64,000 nt of DNA from Daedaleopsis sinensis (Eukaryota; Basidiomycota; Agaricomycetes; Polyporales; Polyporaceae): NCBI GenBank assembly GCA_033807695.1, contig CM066308.1, forward strand, positions 496,001 to 560,000, in the 5' to 3' direction. Of this stretch, positions 21,996 to 34,001 are shown one piece after another. The first letter of the stretch is position 1. The number at the start of each line of letters is the position of its first letter. The notes beneath the pieces were generated by a model, which did not search any database, was not told where the DNA came from, and saw only the letters and a list, made by a program, of their open reading frames with translations. Made by a program: the position numbers and the translations under genes.

Positions 21996-22016
21996 TGCGA
22001 TTCCACTTGTGAATCG
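21996..22016 (+). repeat. 5' terminal inverted repeat and hairpin of Helentron B
   Basis: TGCGATTCCAC is the inverted complement of 36221-36231. It also forms a small hairpin (CGATTC...GAATCG), as at the 5' end of Helentron A. Confidence 0.75.
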
Positions 22017-22019
22017 GTA

Positions 22020-22230
22020 AGTCTTCTTGTTTCCGCCTGCGTACATCACGTGCTTCACCGTGTCACCCGGCTTCACCCGTCTTCCGTATTCTCCCGCGCT
22101 ATCCCCTTCGTTTGTGTGTTACCCGCTCCTATCCGCTTCCTTCTTCCTCCCTCATCGTACTTTCCGTCCCCGTGTGCTTCTATCCTTTTCGTGCTTTCAT
22201 CCCCGCTTCCGCTACTGGTTGCCTGTGTGC
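22020..22230 (+). promoter_or_regulatory. Pyrimidine-rich leader of the Helentron B transposase
   Basis: About 210 bp of C/T-rich sequence between the 5' terminus and the proposed start codons. No TATA box is obvious. It reads open in one frame only because TAA/TAG/TGA are rare in it. The in-frame Met further upstream (21879) lies in host spacer and is not the real start. Confidence 0.5.
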
Positions 22231-25200
22231 ATGATGGACTTACACTGTATGTGTTTGTTACTGCTCTTTCTGGCCTCTGTACTGATTCTCACATAGGCTC
22301 CGCCCCTATCAACGTTCGTCGCGCCCACCTCGTGCACTACGGTGTATGTGCTGGTTCGCTGCCTCCTTGGGAGTTCCACGCTCAGTTTCTACGTTGTGTT
22401 CGCGCTCGGGACGCTGCTGTTGCATGCGGCGCCGACGACACCTTCGTTGCGGCTCGGGCTCCATTGCCTGTCGCCCTGTCAGGCAACGCCGCTGCAGTTC
22501 GTGGTACAGCCGCTTTGCACGGTATTACACTTTGTCGTGATACTCGTCGTTCAATCAAATCTGTGAAGGATTTGCTCTGCGCACACGTATGTACTCCTTC
22601 TTGTGCGGACATCGTTTCCCTCTTCCGGCTTCGGCGCACGTCTCCCCCTATGTTGGGGGGGGCCGTCCCTTTGCGAAATCCGTTTCCCCCTCCGGTTCTG
22701 CCTATCGCAGATCGCCGCGCTATTGTGAAAGACTGGTGCGACGCTACCTCTCTGGACGCATTGACGGAGCACGCGTGCGGAGTGTGTGCCCGTCTGTGTA
22801 TCCGGCGCGATTTGAACTTCGTACCGCAGTCCACGCTGGATCTTACTCCCTTGGACCGGGCAGGGGATGGCGTCACCCGGAAGTTCCGCATGACTGCTGC
22901 TGATCCCGTGCAGGAGATCGCTGGGCCGGTGTTGTACGAAGGCGGCACTGCGGTCGTCGACAGCGTTGACATGCTCTACGCTTGTAATCCTTGTATCAAC
23001 GCGTTACGCTCACATCGTCTCCCTCGTCATTCGCTCGCGAACGGCCGCTGGGTCGGTGCTGTTCCTGCAGTCCTCGCGAACCTCAGCTACGTCGAACAGC
23101 TCATGATCGCTCGTTTTCGACATAGTTTTTGTGTCGCTCAAGTGTCGTTAGGTCAGAGGTACATGTGCGCCAACGTCATCGTCTTTGGTCAACCGTTGGG
23201 GAAGGTGTATGATGTGTTGCCTCCTCCCAAACAGGACATCGAGGAGACCCTTGCGATCTTGTTCATTGGCGCGTCCAAACCCAGCGACAACGACGTCCGC
23301 CGTACCCCTTTTTTAGTGCGGCACCCCGCCATCGTGTATTCTTTGGAGTGTCTTAAGCTGAACAGTATCACCTACAAAGACGTCCGGATCTCCCGCGAAA
23401 ATCTGTCTGAATATCCTGAAGACACGCCTCCGGTTCATGTGTCTTACATCGAAGGGCGTGATGGGGCACCTCCCGAGTCCTTAGCGTCCTATGAGCTCGC
23501 CTCTGACCGTGGTGTTACTAGTGGAGAGTGCGCGTTTGTTGTTCACTCTCTGTCCGCGGCTGAATTAGTCGATATGAGCTACGATGCTAAAATTGCATAT
23601 GCTATTCGTTACTTTGAGGGTGGTGGTAAGGTCCTCGCCTACGGGCATGATGGGCGTCCGCAATCCGTTTACCACAACCCAGAACTGTTCCCGGGTATGT
23701 TTCCGTGGCTGTATCCGTATGGTCTAGGTGGTTTTGACAACGCTCGCATGCTCGTGCGCCTCGATCATATCGCACACGTTCGCGCGAACCTGCATTTCGC
23801 TGATCGCCGATTTCAGACTGATCGTTGCTATCCGTTCATAGTTTTTAACCAACGGCAGATTCGGTCTTCGGCCCAGGGTGGCTACCTTCTTACAACTAAA
23901 GGCTACTTCGAGTCTGTCGCGGACAAGATCTTGAACGTGGACCGGGACGCGCTTGACGCTATTATTCGCCGGTCGGCTTCAGGCAAGCATGTCATGCCGC
24001 AGACTCCAGCCGAAAAGGAGTGTTTCGACTTGATATCCATCGTCGATCGTGTAGCAGGCCATGTCGATGGTTCCACCACTAGCCGTAAGTATCAGCGAAA
24101 CGAGATACGGTCCATGATATACACCAGGGGTGTACCTGTTTTTTTCATAACGTTTGCGCCGGCGGACTTCAAGAACCCACTCTGTCTGTTTTATTGCGGA
24201 GAGAGCGTAGATTTGGCAGCTCATTCGCCCGCCATTCGGTCGTCGAATGCACGCTTACGTGCCATCGCGTCTAATCCGGTCGGCGCTGCTCGTTTCTTTC
24301 ACCTCATGGTGACAACATTTATTCGCGTGGTACTGCGTTCTCACACCGGTCGGCCCGGTCTGTTTGGGGAGACCGACACATACTATGGCACCGTTGAATC
24401 TCAGGGTCGAATGACGCTTCACCTTCATCTCTTGTTGTGGATCAAGGACGCTGTAAGTCCGCAAGAACTTCGTGACCGAATACTGTCCGACCCCTCGTTT
24501 GAGGCGGACCTTGTCGATTGGCTGGAGAGTTGCCACACGGGGGATTACGGTGTCTCTGCGGAAAACAGTTTGCATGAACGCTTCGAAGAGGAGTACACCG
24601 AGTGCAGAGCTGGTGAGATTCGGACTCGTACACGTCTGCGAACTGGCGTGAGAGATCCTGCCACGACTCTACCCCGTCTGCCTGACGACATCTCGCGCGA
24701 CGACCTGCAGTGGTATGCTGCCGTGCGATCCGAAGCGGACGAGATTGTGTTCATGTCCAATCGCCACGACCGTAACCACGGTAAGGGCTGCTGGAGGGGA
24801 ACGCCTCCCGGATATTGTCGCGCTCGCTTCCCGCGCGAATTATATCCCAACACTGTAGTGGACCGTGCCAGTGGAGCCATCAGGTTTGCGAAACACAATC
24901 AGTGGCTGAATACTTACCATCCGCTGCTCAGTTACGTATTGCGGTGCAATTCCGACGTCACCTGCTTGCTATCTGGAACTCAAGTTCGAGCCGTCATAGC
25001 GTATGTGACAGATTATGTCACCAAGAGCAAGTTGACTACCGAAGTCTTCTTTGACACAGTACGCACTGTTCTCAACCGGAACCGCGACACGATCTCAGAA
25101 TCTTCTCCCGGCAGTGGTGAGCTTGCACGCTCACTGGTGGTTAAGATGGTGAACGCGTTGTCTGCTTCGATGGAAACTGGCGGCCCTGCGGCGTGCGCAT

Positions 25201-28200
25201 ATCTGTTAGGAAATCCAGATCACTACACAGACCTCACATTTCGAACGTTTTACTGGTTTGCCTACTGTAAACATGCGAAACGTACATCGGTTTATGCTGA
25301 GCCTGTTGCGGGCATTGAGTCTGAACCGGTACTAATCGCGTCTTCGCCTACTGGTGTTGTGCAGCTCAATAAGGTCGCGGATTACACCTATCGGCCACGT
25401 CGGTATGAAGACTGGACCCTGTACGACTACTTGACTTCCACCGATGTCGTCCGCGCGCGAACGCGCGCCGGCCGCGTTCACAGTGCACCTTCTGTGTCTG
25501 GTGATGCATCGGATACGTCAGAGACCGAACACGAATCCGACGCCGAGGCTGACTCCGGGTTCGAGGGCCCTGTCTGTCCAGATGGAGCCCACCGTTTTTT
25601 GAGTGGGCACGTGCAGCGAACCACACACGTCGTCCGTCAGCGGCCTGCTCTCAATCTATACACCCTGAATTTCATCGGTGGGAGCTTACCTCGACCGGAT
25701 AAAGGTGACTTAGAGGAATATTGCTTCACGATGCTTGTCCTGTTCAAACCGGGAGGTTGGAGGTCTGGACTTGACCTCTGTGACTCCAGTCAGCGGTGGA
25801 GCGATGTGTTCAACGCTACTGTGTTTTCAGACTGCCATCGACAGGTGATGAAGAACATGAACGTACTATACGAGTGCTTGGACGCTCGGGACGATTTCGC
25901 AGCCCAAAGGCGGTCTGTTGTCGACGCTACTCTCCTTGGCAGTTCCCCTCTGACTGAAGACGACATGCAGGATGTGGACGACGGTGCTGCCCTCTTAGAC
26001 TATGGAGCCTGTGAGCGCACGGAAGACGATTTGGCTGATGTCCTGGACGACGGTGCACCCGGTCCCAAAACTGCTAACCATCGAAGAGAAGTTGACCGGA
26101 TCCAAGATCTACTCACCGGTGGTCTAAGCTCTGCTCCTTCTCCAGCTGTCGGAAACACGGCGCAGTCTCGGTGTCCCGGTATACCTGCGCGCTCTGCAAG
26201 TCAGTGGAAGTCATTGGTGGACCACGCGCGGAACGTAATCTTGCAGAATTTACGGGGTCATAGTGCTGATCTGCAGCTCGATTCTGTACACGGTTTTGAT
26301 GAGCACCGCGATCAACACGCACCGTCATCCCGCGCATCCGCTCTCGTTGCTACGTTGTCCATCGTGGATCTGGAGGCATGGTACCAGCCGGCCGGTCCGT
26401 CCGTGGTAGACCGTTCGCTTCAGGACACCAATATCCTGCTCGTCCACACCGTCATCGCAAAGTTCACGATGAACACCGAACAGCGGCGCGCGTTCATGGT
26501 AGCTGCCGTTCATCTGCACCACCATGAGAAGAAGCCGTTACGCATGTATCTCGGTGGCATGGGAGGGACCGGCAAAAGCCGTGTTCTCCTGGCGTTAATA
26601 GACTTCCTCCGTGCACGTGAGGAGTCTCACCGGTTCATGATCCTCGGCCCTACTGGTTCCAGTGCAGCTTTAATTGGTGGTTCCACATATCACTCTGTGC
26701 TTGGCTATTCACCTTCTTCCTACGGGGGCAAAGTATCCTTGAAGCAACTGGAGAAGATCAGGGTTCGGTTTGGACGAGTGGACCTCATATTCATCGACGA
26801 GGTCTCCATGATCTCTTGCCTGGCGTTGTTCTTCATCCATTCCCAGTTGACCAAGGCGTTCGGAGATCCCACTGTTAGCTTCGGTGGTAAGAGCTTGATC
26901 CTCGCTGGTGACTTCGCGCAGCTACCTCCGCCCGGAACTGCTCCAGCATTGTACAGTGGCTCCGTTGGTAGATGGTCGTCTTCTTCCAACGACTACCATC
27001 AGAAATGTGCGATTGGAAAGGCACTGTGGCAGTCGTTCACGGTTGTCATAATCCTTCGAGTGAACATGCGCCAGCGCGGTATGTCTGCGGATGATGTGAA
27101 GTTTCGGGTGGCATTGGAAAACATGCGCTACTGCCAGTGCACAGCAGCGGATATCGCGCTTCTACGCACTCGGGTATGTCGTCCGAGACGAGGTGACAAC
27201 GCACACCTCACTGACGTGTTCAAGTCCACGTCCGTAATTACCGCGCGGAACTCGCACAGAGACGGTATAAACGCCCTGGGAGTCCGGCGGTTCGCCGCTG
27301 ATAACGGTGTTCCTTTGTTTCGTTTCCACTCCGTGGACCGCTGGGGGAGGAACAAAGACAGCGACTCTGTGCGGAAAGCTCAGCGAGTGTATGACTCTGT
27401 TGTGGACCCCCTTCGGTCCTCGAACACCATCCCTGTGCGCCTACAACATGTTCTATGGGGCATTCCCCCTGCTTTGACAGAACATCATGCTGGCATTCTC
27501 GAACTATGCAAGGGCATGCCGGTCATCTTGAAATACAACGAGGCTACCGAGCTCTGCGCCACTAACGGCGCTGTTGGTACTGTGCATGATTGGACCTCGC
27601 GATTCGTACACGGGAGGTTGGTGTTGGACACGCTGTTCGTCGAGTTAGACAACCCTCCCCGACCGGTGCAATTGGACGGACTTCCAGCAAATGTTATCCC
27701 GTTAGGGAAGCTAAAGCGTAGCGTGCGATGTGTGCTGCCTGTAGACGACATGGTGGTGTCAGTACAACGTGAACAACTAACCGTGCTTCCTAACTTTTCT
27801 ATGTCTGACTTCGCGTGTCAGGGGCGTACGTTGGCTCATAACTCGGTGTATTTGAAGTATTGCCGCAATCATCAATCAATATACACTTGTTTATCTCGCA
27901 GCTCTTGTTTGAAGAACACAGTTATATTGGACGACATCGACCCAGGTAAGTTGCAAGGAGGAGCCGAGTCCGGACTTCGTAGAGAGTTCCGCGAACTTGA
28001 AATACTCGACGACATCACGCGCATGCGCTTGGGGAACTTTTCCTCTTCCATGCCGGATTTCACAACGCGCGGTCCCATGTTAGAATGGTATATGTCTGTG
28101 AAAGGGAAGCGCTTCGTTCCGGACTGTGTCCCTGCAGCCATCGACTGGTCTAATGCTGCAGACCATGAATTGGTGCCGTCTGACTGCGGATCGCCTCAGT

Positions 28201-29198
28201 CGCTGATGCCTTCGGACACTACCCTGCCGCCGCTCCCTTCGAAACGCGCACCTCCTGCCGGTGATTGGGGATCTCGCTCAAAGCGGAGGCGAGTGCAAAA
28301 TTCTCTGGCTGAACCCGACCGGGCGGCGTACGACGTTAACCCCGTTGTCCCCGCGGCAACACCGTCATCGCTCCGGATTGGTACCGTGTGGGACCCCGTA
28401 GACCACAGCTGTGCATATGACGCGTTATGCACGGTGCTCTGGAACTTGTTCGCCGATCACCCTCCAGAGTGGGCAAGCACTGTGCTGCCGTCGAATCCGT
28501 TGTTCGGGCTATTCACCAGCCAATTGGCAGACATCCGTGCTCAGCCTGACATTCTGGACCGTGTAAGAGACTCCATTCGGGATGTGGTGAGCATCATAGA
28601 CCCCGTCGCATTTCCTCGACGCGGAGCAGGTGGTGCGGATTTCACTGAACTTTGTCGGCTGTTTCTGAACTCACCAGCAGGGTTCGGTACTGCATTTGGT
28701 ACATGCACCGGCTGCGTTGGAGAGCCCCGACACACTCCAGACATCGGAATGAGCTGCATGTGGACGGTGACCGACGACATTGGATCTATCCCGCCGTCTA
28801 TGTCAGTTCAGGATTTTGTGGATAACATGCTACAGCGTCGTTACCACATACCTTGCGCTGTGTGCACACGGCCTATCGACGCTGAACTCCGACTACGCGC
28901 TCGCGGGCCAGTGGTAGTTTGCATCCATTGTCCTTCCCCCTCTCAGCTTCGCGCGAGTGACGTGATCACGCTGAACATCGAACTCGAACGCGTCACTTGG
29001 CGATTGTGCGGTGTGGTGTATTATGGAGACGGCCATTACACGTGCAGATACATCGATAGAGAAGGTGCATGTTCGTACCACGATGGCATAGTGACCGCTC
29101 GGAGATGTGTACCGGAACCACATCCACCTACTGCCACGTTTCTTCACTCCGCTCGTGGTCGCTTGGCTAAGTACTTCTTCTACGTGCGCGCCGACTGA
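22231..29198 (+). CDS. Helitron Rep/PIF1-helicase transposase with C-terminal protease-like domain
   Basis: Proposed gene: exon 1 at 22231-22246 (ATG ATG GAC...), intron 22247-22296 (GTATGT...ACATAG), exon 2 at 22297-29198, about 2305 aa, uninterrupted. Approximate residues: DUF6570-like Cys-rich region 150-360 (C-G-V-C-A-R-L-C, Y-A-C-N-P-C); Helitron_like_N/Rep about 510-910 with F-A-P-A-D-F, HUH motif L-H-L-H-L-L (about 713) and the tyrosine motif Y-V-T-D-Y-V-T-K (about 906); PIF1 5'-3' helicase with Walker A G-G-M-G-G-T-G-K-S (about 1424), Walker B F-I-D-E-V-S (about 1503), A-G-D-F-A-Q-L-P (about 1543), N-M-R-Q (about 1594), C-Q-G-R-T (about 1846) and T-C-L-S-R (about 1868). The last 270 residues have a Cys box (D-H-S-C-A-Y-D-A-L, about 2043) and a His box (G-D-G-H-Y-T-C, about 2251), as in USP/OTU-type cysteine peptidases. 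That peptidase assignment is inferred from motif layout only. Confidence 0.92.
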
Positions 29199-29672
29199 GG
29201 AATGGTCAGCCCGGCCTTCCTCATCGTTCTGAAGAAGTGTTCAGTCACCAAACTACTCATCCACTCGTTGATCACGCACCTTCTAATGACCTTCAACGCC
29301 GCCCTCTTGTCTTCGCGTCTCATGTTCACGAAACGCGTCCCGACACAGCTCTGCTTCATAACCATAGCTTCGCCTTCCCAACCGTTTGCGGCAGAAGGGT
29401 GGACGATGTGCACCGTGTACGCTCGCCATTTCGGGCCAACGGCTACGTCCCGAGCACATCCGGTGCCCACGAAATGTAATCCGCGCACGCTGAACGTAGC
29501 AGTGGTGATGGGCACGTCTGTCCCCCCCCCGTCCTCGTACCGGTGGATAATGACTTGCGTGAACTTGCAGCCGCCCGTGATGGGGATCACCAACGCGCGG
29601 ATCGGCACAGTCTATCGTAGTTAGCTCGTGGTTCGGGATGGTAGACGGGTGCGAACTCACTGTGTATGCCAT
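29180..29672 (-). CDS. Helentron cargo gene 1, unknown protein (147 aa)
   Basis: Exon 1 at 29672-29661 encodes only Met-Ala-Tyr-Thr. The intron 29660-29612 (GTGAGT donor, CTAAC branch, GATAG acceptor) splices in phase to exon 2 at 29611-29180, giving 147 aa. A TATATAAAC box (29711-29719, minus) lies 40 bp upstream. The product has alternating hydrophobic/polar strands (F-T-Q-V-I-I-H, A-T-F-S-V-R-G-L) followed by a basic helical C-terminus. It is convergent with the transposase gene and the two stop regions overlap by 19 bp. No family recognised. Confidence 0.65.
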
Positions 29673-29710
29673 GGTCGCTGCGATTACTCGGACACTATTT
29701 TTCAGCACAC

Positions 29711-29719
29711 GTTTATATA
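29711..29719 (-). promoter_or_regulatory. TATA box of cargo gene 1
   Basis: TATATAAAC on the minus strand, about 40 bp from the start codon. Confidence 0.5.
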
Positions 29720-29865
29720 CCACCACTGCCTGTCGCTCGAGGTCCTCGGTCCGCGGACTTCAGCATGTGCATTTGCATCCGCCTGGTTCCGCACCTGTTG
29801 TCCGCCGTCGCGGCAGCATCCGCTCGCTGTCGGTGACATCTACGCGGTTTTAACCTGGGCTGCGG

Positions 29866-29872
29866 TATAAAC
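29866..29872 (+). promoter_or_regulatory. TATA box of cargo gene 2
   Basis: TATAAAC 55 bp upstream of the ATG at 29927, within the 254-bp divergent promoter shared with cargo gene 1. Confidence 0.5.
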
Positions 29873-29926
29873 AACGTCACTGGCCCGCTCCCCTTCGGAT
29901 TCTGCACCCCCAACAGCCCTGCACAC

Positions 29927-30674
29927 ATGTCAGCCACTATCCGCCGTTCTATGCTGTTCATCTCAGGCCCAGTTGGTACCTCCCGAATGCAACTGCTCGC
30001 GTACCTCGTGTTTACCCACGGAGTGAACATATGTTGGATATACTGCTCCCCTGGCAGGAGCGCAGATGTCGAGCTCTACCTGCTGTCGGACACAGTGAGC
30101 TTCTCGTTTTCTACCACGGGCATTTCACTCATCCGCTTCCAGCCAATGTTGTCGATGTATGTGCAGCCGACCGTCCATGTCCTGCCGGTGAGCGTTCAGT
30201 GCAGTTCGTCCACGACTGTACTCACCGCGCCCGCAGTCCGCCACCATGATCTCTGTCACTGTTGAACACGTGCGCAGGGGGGCGAGCCATGGCCATATCG
30301 TTGTGCTCACCTGTGCTGCATCAATCCTCTCTGCCATAAATCACGCCGCTCTGAGTACGCACCACGCTCAACCTGTGCACCACTTCTTCTTCGTACGCGG
30401 TGCCCCTTCTGCCCCCCACATCGCGTTACTTCTGCACCGCTCGGAACCGGTTTGTGCGACTGAGGGGTACGTGATGTTGTAGTAACCGTTGTCATTTACA
30501 ACTCTGTAGTAGTACAGTATTGTCCTGAATGACTACGTACCGTTCACAGCTGTACTTGACATATTGGATACGATCCGCGCAAACACTGGTGGAAAACTCC
30601 ATGAAGAACATGTGGGTTGGTGGCTGGCATACGCTATCACACCTGGCATGGTACTGAACGGGTGTGGGCGCTGA
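29927..30674 (+). CDS. Helentron cargo gene 2, putative OB-fold-like family member (215 aa)
   Basis: Proposed exons 29927-30187, 30237-30466 and 30518-30674. Both introns are GT-AG (GTGAGC...CCGCAG; GTACGT...TACAG) and keep the frame, giving 215 aa ending in N-G-C-G-R. The middle exon has H-G-H-I-V-V-L-T (about 105-112) followed by a F-F-F-V strand, resembling the G-[DH]-x-[IVL] signature of cargo genes 3-6. It is the least certain of the set for family membership. Divergent from cargo gene 1 and convergent with cargo gene 3. Confidence 0.55.
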
Positions 30675-30977
30675 ACATGTGCGCCTGTCCTGAATGGCAC
30701 GTGAACCGTCTCTGCCGCCACCCATTCCCTTTCCATCTGGCCACCTCCACGCACCCCATCCACTTCTGTTATCTCTCCGTCACCGTCGTCACACACAGTG
30801 TCTGCTTCACAATGCGTTGATCTCACTGCAGCTTTCACGTACAACGTCGCACGGCTCCAGGTTTTCATTACGGCCACAATCTCGACCACGACATGGAGAC
30901 AGACACATAGCTGCAGATGCGCAAACGTGCCCCTTCATAACAGACATCATCTACGTAAGCTGCTCAACCCATCTTCT
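30675..30977. other. Intergenic, between convergent cargo genes 2 and 3
   Basis: About 300 bp of 3' flanking sequence. No coding content, repeat or promoter recognised. Confidence 0.5.
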
Positions 30978-32077
30978 TCACTCTTGGAGCATCGAGTCGT
31001 CCTGCTCGGTATTGCCGTTCAACATTCCGAACTCAAACTTGGAGGGTACCGCAATCTTGGACAAGTCGAACGCGCCTTCCCCATGTGGGACAGATCCGTG
31101 GTTCTGTACGGTCTGCACATCTCAGTACTCTGTTCAGGAGGTTCAACTCTACACTCACCTTCAGCTGTTGCGCCGTCTGCAGTCTCACCACCTCTTCGGG
31201 GCAGAGGAAGACCTCGGTCCTACGACCGCTTCGCCCCCGCATGCTTACGACCTCCACCACTACCAACACGTCCACCAGGTCTCCACGACGTATGGCCATC
31301 GTCGGAAGCGAACTGATTCCTCCTGAAGTAGTCCGCGTGCCCGCTTTGATGCGATGAGATACCACCCAATCTGTCGCTATCTTTGCTGCGCGTCCCGCGG
31401 GATCATCTTGCTTGGAGACCGGGATGGATGTGGGGTTTCCAGTTGCTCGTACCTGAAATCGGTGAGTGTTGTCGGTGGTGTTGCACTAGCAGTGTGCGCT
31501 CACCTTCGTAAACACTCTCCTCTGCATCTTAATGTTACTGTCGGCGGGGTGAGGATAGGATGGTGTCGTATTGACCATGTTGCTGATGATCTCCTTCAGA
31601 TTGTCGACTCCCAGCTTCTGCGGCCTGAACGCCGTATGGTGCACCCCTCCCGAAAGCGTGATCCACTGGGTCGCCTTCGCGGCATCGTCCGCCAACCTGA
31701 TCCACATCAGCAGCGCCCACGTTGAACAAGTCACCACACACCCTGTCCAATTTCCAAGTGCGTTGATCTTGATATCGGCGACGACGCCTTGAATGCGGAG
31801 GGTGAACGTCACCGTTTCGCCTTCAGCTTCGAGGTCGGGGTGGCACAGGACCACGTTGCGGTTTGTGGCCGCCGATCTGTCTATACCGATGCGCTCGCAC
31901 AACGACTCGTAGTCTGTCTCCAACACCCGCCAAGCTGGGACATCCTCAACGTTCGGTTTCAATACGCCCACGCCTCCGGGCCACAGCGCGCGGCACTGGA
32001 CTTGGTTAACTACTCCATCGTTAGCCGCATCCGGACTGTGCGTATGCTGTGGCATGCGTACCTGCAAAGAATGCCAT
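30978..32077 (-). CDS. Helentron cargo gene 3, putative OB-fold-like family member (316 aa)
   Basis: Four exons join in phase: 32077-32062 (M-A-F-F-A), 32009-31504, 31452-31159 and 31112-30978. All introns are GT-AG (donors GTACGC, GTGAGC, GTGAGT). The 506-nt second exon is an open, compositionally coding-like frame (L-E-A-E-G-E-T-V-T-F-T-L, W-I-R-L-A-D). Exon 3 carries I-R-R-G-D-L-V-D-V-L-V-V-V-E (about 228-241), the clearest form of the shared signature. The C-terminus is acidic. The start exon of only 16 nt mirrors cargo gene 1 and the transposase. No database family recognised. Confidence 0.68.
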
Positions 32078-32472
32078 GTGAGCGGTGGTTATGTTCGGTC
32101 GAGTCCTGCAGGCGTGATGTTTTTCAGTCCGGCGCTGTGCGTCCTTTTTGACCAAGGTCTGCGGCTGACATTGTGAGCTGCATAGATTGTCAGCCCAGGA
32201 GATGCCGCATGCGGCATCGTCTGCTGCACTTGCTGTACGTTGCATCCGATGGTGTATGTGGTCAGCATGCGCTAACATCCGCGCTTCCGCGGTCTTAACC
32301 ACAATGTCCGTGGCTCCGCCCGGGCTCGGTCGGGCCAGCCATGCAGTCTAGACCTATGCGGCTGACGACCGGATGCAACTTCACCCGCCTTGAGTACTCC
32401 CTCTGTGTGGGGGGACGCGTACTTAAACTGCGATGCCCCATGCGCTAGTGTTCCACATCGATCCAGCCCGCC
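32078..32472. promoter_or_regulatory. Divergent promoter region between cargo genes 3 and 4
   Basis: 395 bp separating two oppositely oriented start codons. A TTAAAC element lies at about 32425, before cargo gene 4. No canonical TATA box on the gene 3 side. No coding content. Confidence 0.45.
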
Positions 32473-33676
32473 ATGTCTACCTCAGCCCACAGTCGTCGCT
32501 CCACACGCTCTACTGAAAAGCAGTCGACTCACCCGGACACCCCCGCCGCCGCACTCGCACCTTCCAGTGACGAACCCGGCGTGGGCACCAGCGTCAACAC
32601 CGGCAAGCACAGCCTTGAAATCGACTACGAAACACCCGCACAGCCCGCGGAGAAACGGACTCGCACGTCGGTCCGCTCTGTGAACGATGACACTCCCGAG
32701 TTCGTTGACAACGGAACCGAGTCCACACTGTGCGTGCTTCCTCCTGGGTTAGAACCACCACTGACTGTGCGCAGATCCAACCACTCCAGCACGGTCAGCG
32801 TGCGGGCGACTTCTCCCGCACCCGTTCTTGACAACAACCACCACCCACTGTTTGAAGGAGTAGACCATATTCCTGTCGCTACTTTGCAGTACGTTCCGTG
32901 TTCTAATCGTTGTCGGGCCTGCAGCTTACGGGTGAACTGTGTTCAGGCGCAGTATCGACTTCGTCTCCAAGTCGTGCGGCACTACACGCCGTTACGGGGT
33001 GTCCCGCGTGCCTGCCACCGCTCGATGGGGCACGCGGTACGACACCGAACGCTATCTGTGCGATGGAGCCAACAACAAGATCACCATATGGCTGGTGGGT
33101 GTTGTCAAACACGCGTGGTTCGCGAATGGTGACGGCGTGCTCGCACGTCGGATCAACCTCTCTCTCCGACTGCCATACATCGGAGACACAGCTGCGCTCC
33201 AGCGGCTGTACAACTTCGCGCGTCCAGTCCCAGGTCGGTGGAGTGGCACATCAGTCGTCTGTTAGTCTCTGACTTCGTCGCCAGCGGTCCTGCCTGATGT
33301 GGCATTCGCTAGCCGTTTCCAAACCCGGCGTGTGAAAGGAGCAACGGAAGACAAGGTACGCATCACGAATCCTCTGTGGTATTGCCCCACTAACGTTCTC
33401 CAGGCGTACGAGTTCGAGAAGATTTACGACGCCACTGAGAAGTTCAAATCGAAGTCCGACATGGTCAAGCTGCACTACTCCAGGGTTGGCAAAGGGGATT
33501 ACATCCTCTGCGAAGCGTTCCTGAACCGGTACAAAACAGGCGGTGACCGGAACGCGTGGACGAACTGGAACGTCTCGCTAGAGATGAATGAGATCTCAGT
33601 CATATACGAAGCGCCGGATGGTTTCGTAGACGACACTGACGAACAGCCATCTGTAGATTTCGACGACGACTTGTAG
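32473..33676 (+). CDS. Helentron cargo gene 4, putative OB-fold-like family member (348 aa)
   Basis: Exons 32473-32888, 32947-33233, 33285-33355 and 33404-33676, all GT-AG, reading frame kept through every junction. The N-terminal ~130 residues are Ser/Thr/Pro-rich and probably disordered, with a basic E-K-R-T-R patch that could be a nuclear localisation signal. The body has two strand-rich modules: K-I-T-I-W-L-V-G-V-V (first) and G-K-G-D-Y-I-L-C-E-A-F (about 287-297) followed by W-N-V-S-L-E-M, and an acidic tail D-F-D-D-D-L. This two-module pattern recurs in cargo genes 5 and 6. Single-stranded-DNA binding is an inference from this layout and from plant Helitrons that carry RPA-like genes. 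Confidence 0.72.
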
Positions 33677-34001
33677 ACCGCACCTTTCGCCGACTGCTGC
33701 CTTGTTGCCCCTGTACAACCACCATCCCCCTCACTTCCACTCCGTTCCCTTCTCTACTACTGCGACTCGGCCTTAAACATATAAACCCCTACTGCTACTC
33801 GCTCGGTCATGTATCCCTTCATGTCCAATGTAATGTGTTCCGAATGCCCGCTACATATCCCAATTGCTTGCGCTCTTTCGTCCGCACTTACCGGTTGCTC
33901 CTTTTTGACACCCTATCTGTCATTGACTTAGGGCGGACGCTGCCGACTTCTTCCGCTCCCCGATGGCCCACGTATAAAACCCCATCCCCCCAACCCCCGC
34001 C
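33677..34001 (+). promoter_or_regulatory. Intergenic/promoter region of cargo gene 5
   Basis: Contains two TATA-like boxes: ATATAAAC at about 33779 and TATAAAAC at 33973-33980. The second is 22-29 bp before the ATG at 34002. Pyrimidine-rich elsewhere, no gene seen. Confidence 0.5.

Noticed and set aside
21879..22230. Upstream extension of the transposase frame starting with Met at 21879
   Set aside because: The first part lies in host spacer shared with U2-U4 and the rest is a pyrimidine-rich leader; a GTATGT...ACATAG intron with ATG at 22231 explains the real 5' end better.
30533..30889. 118-codon minus-strand frame opposite cargo gene 2 exon 3
   Set aside because: Overlaps a better supported spliced exon on plus and has no promoter or splice support.
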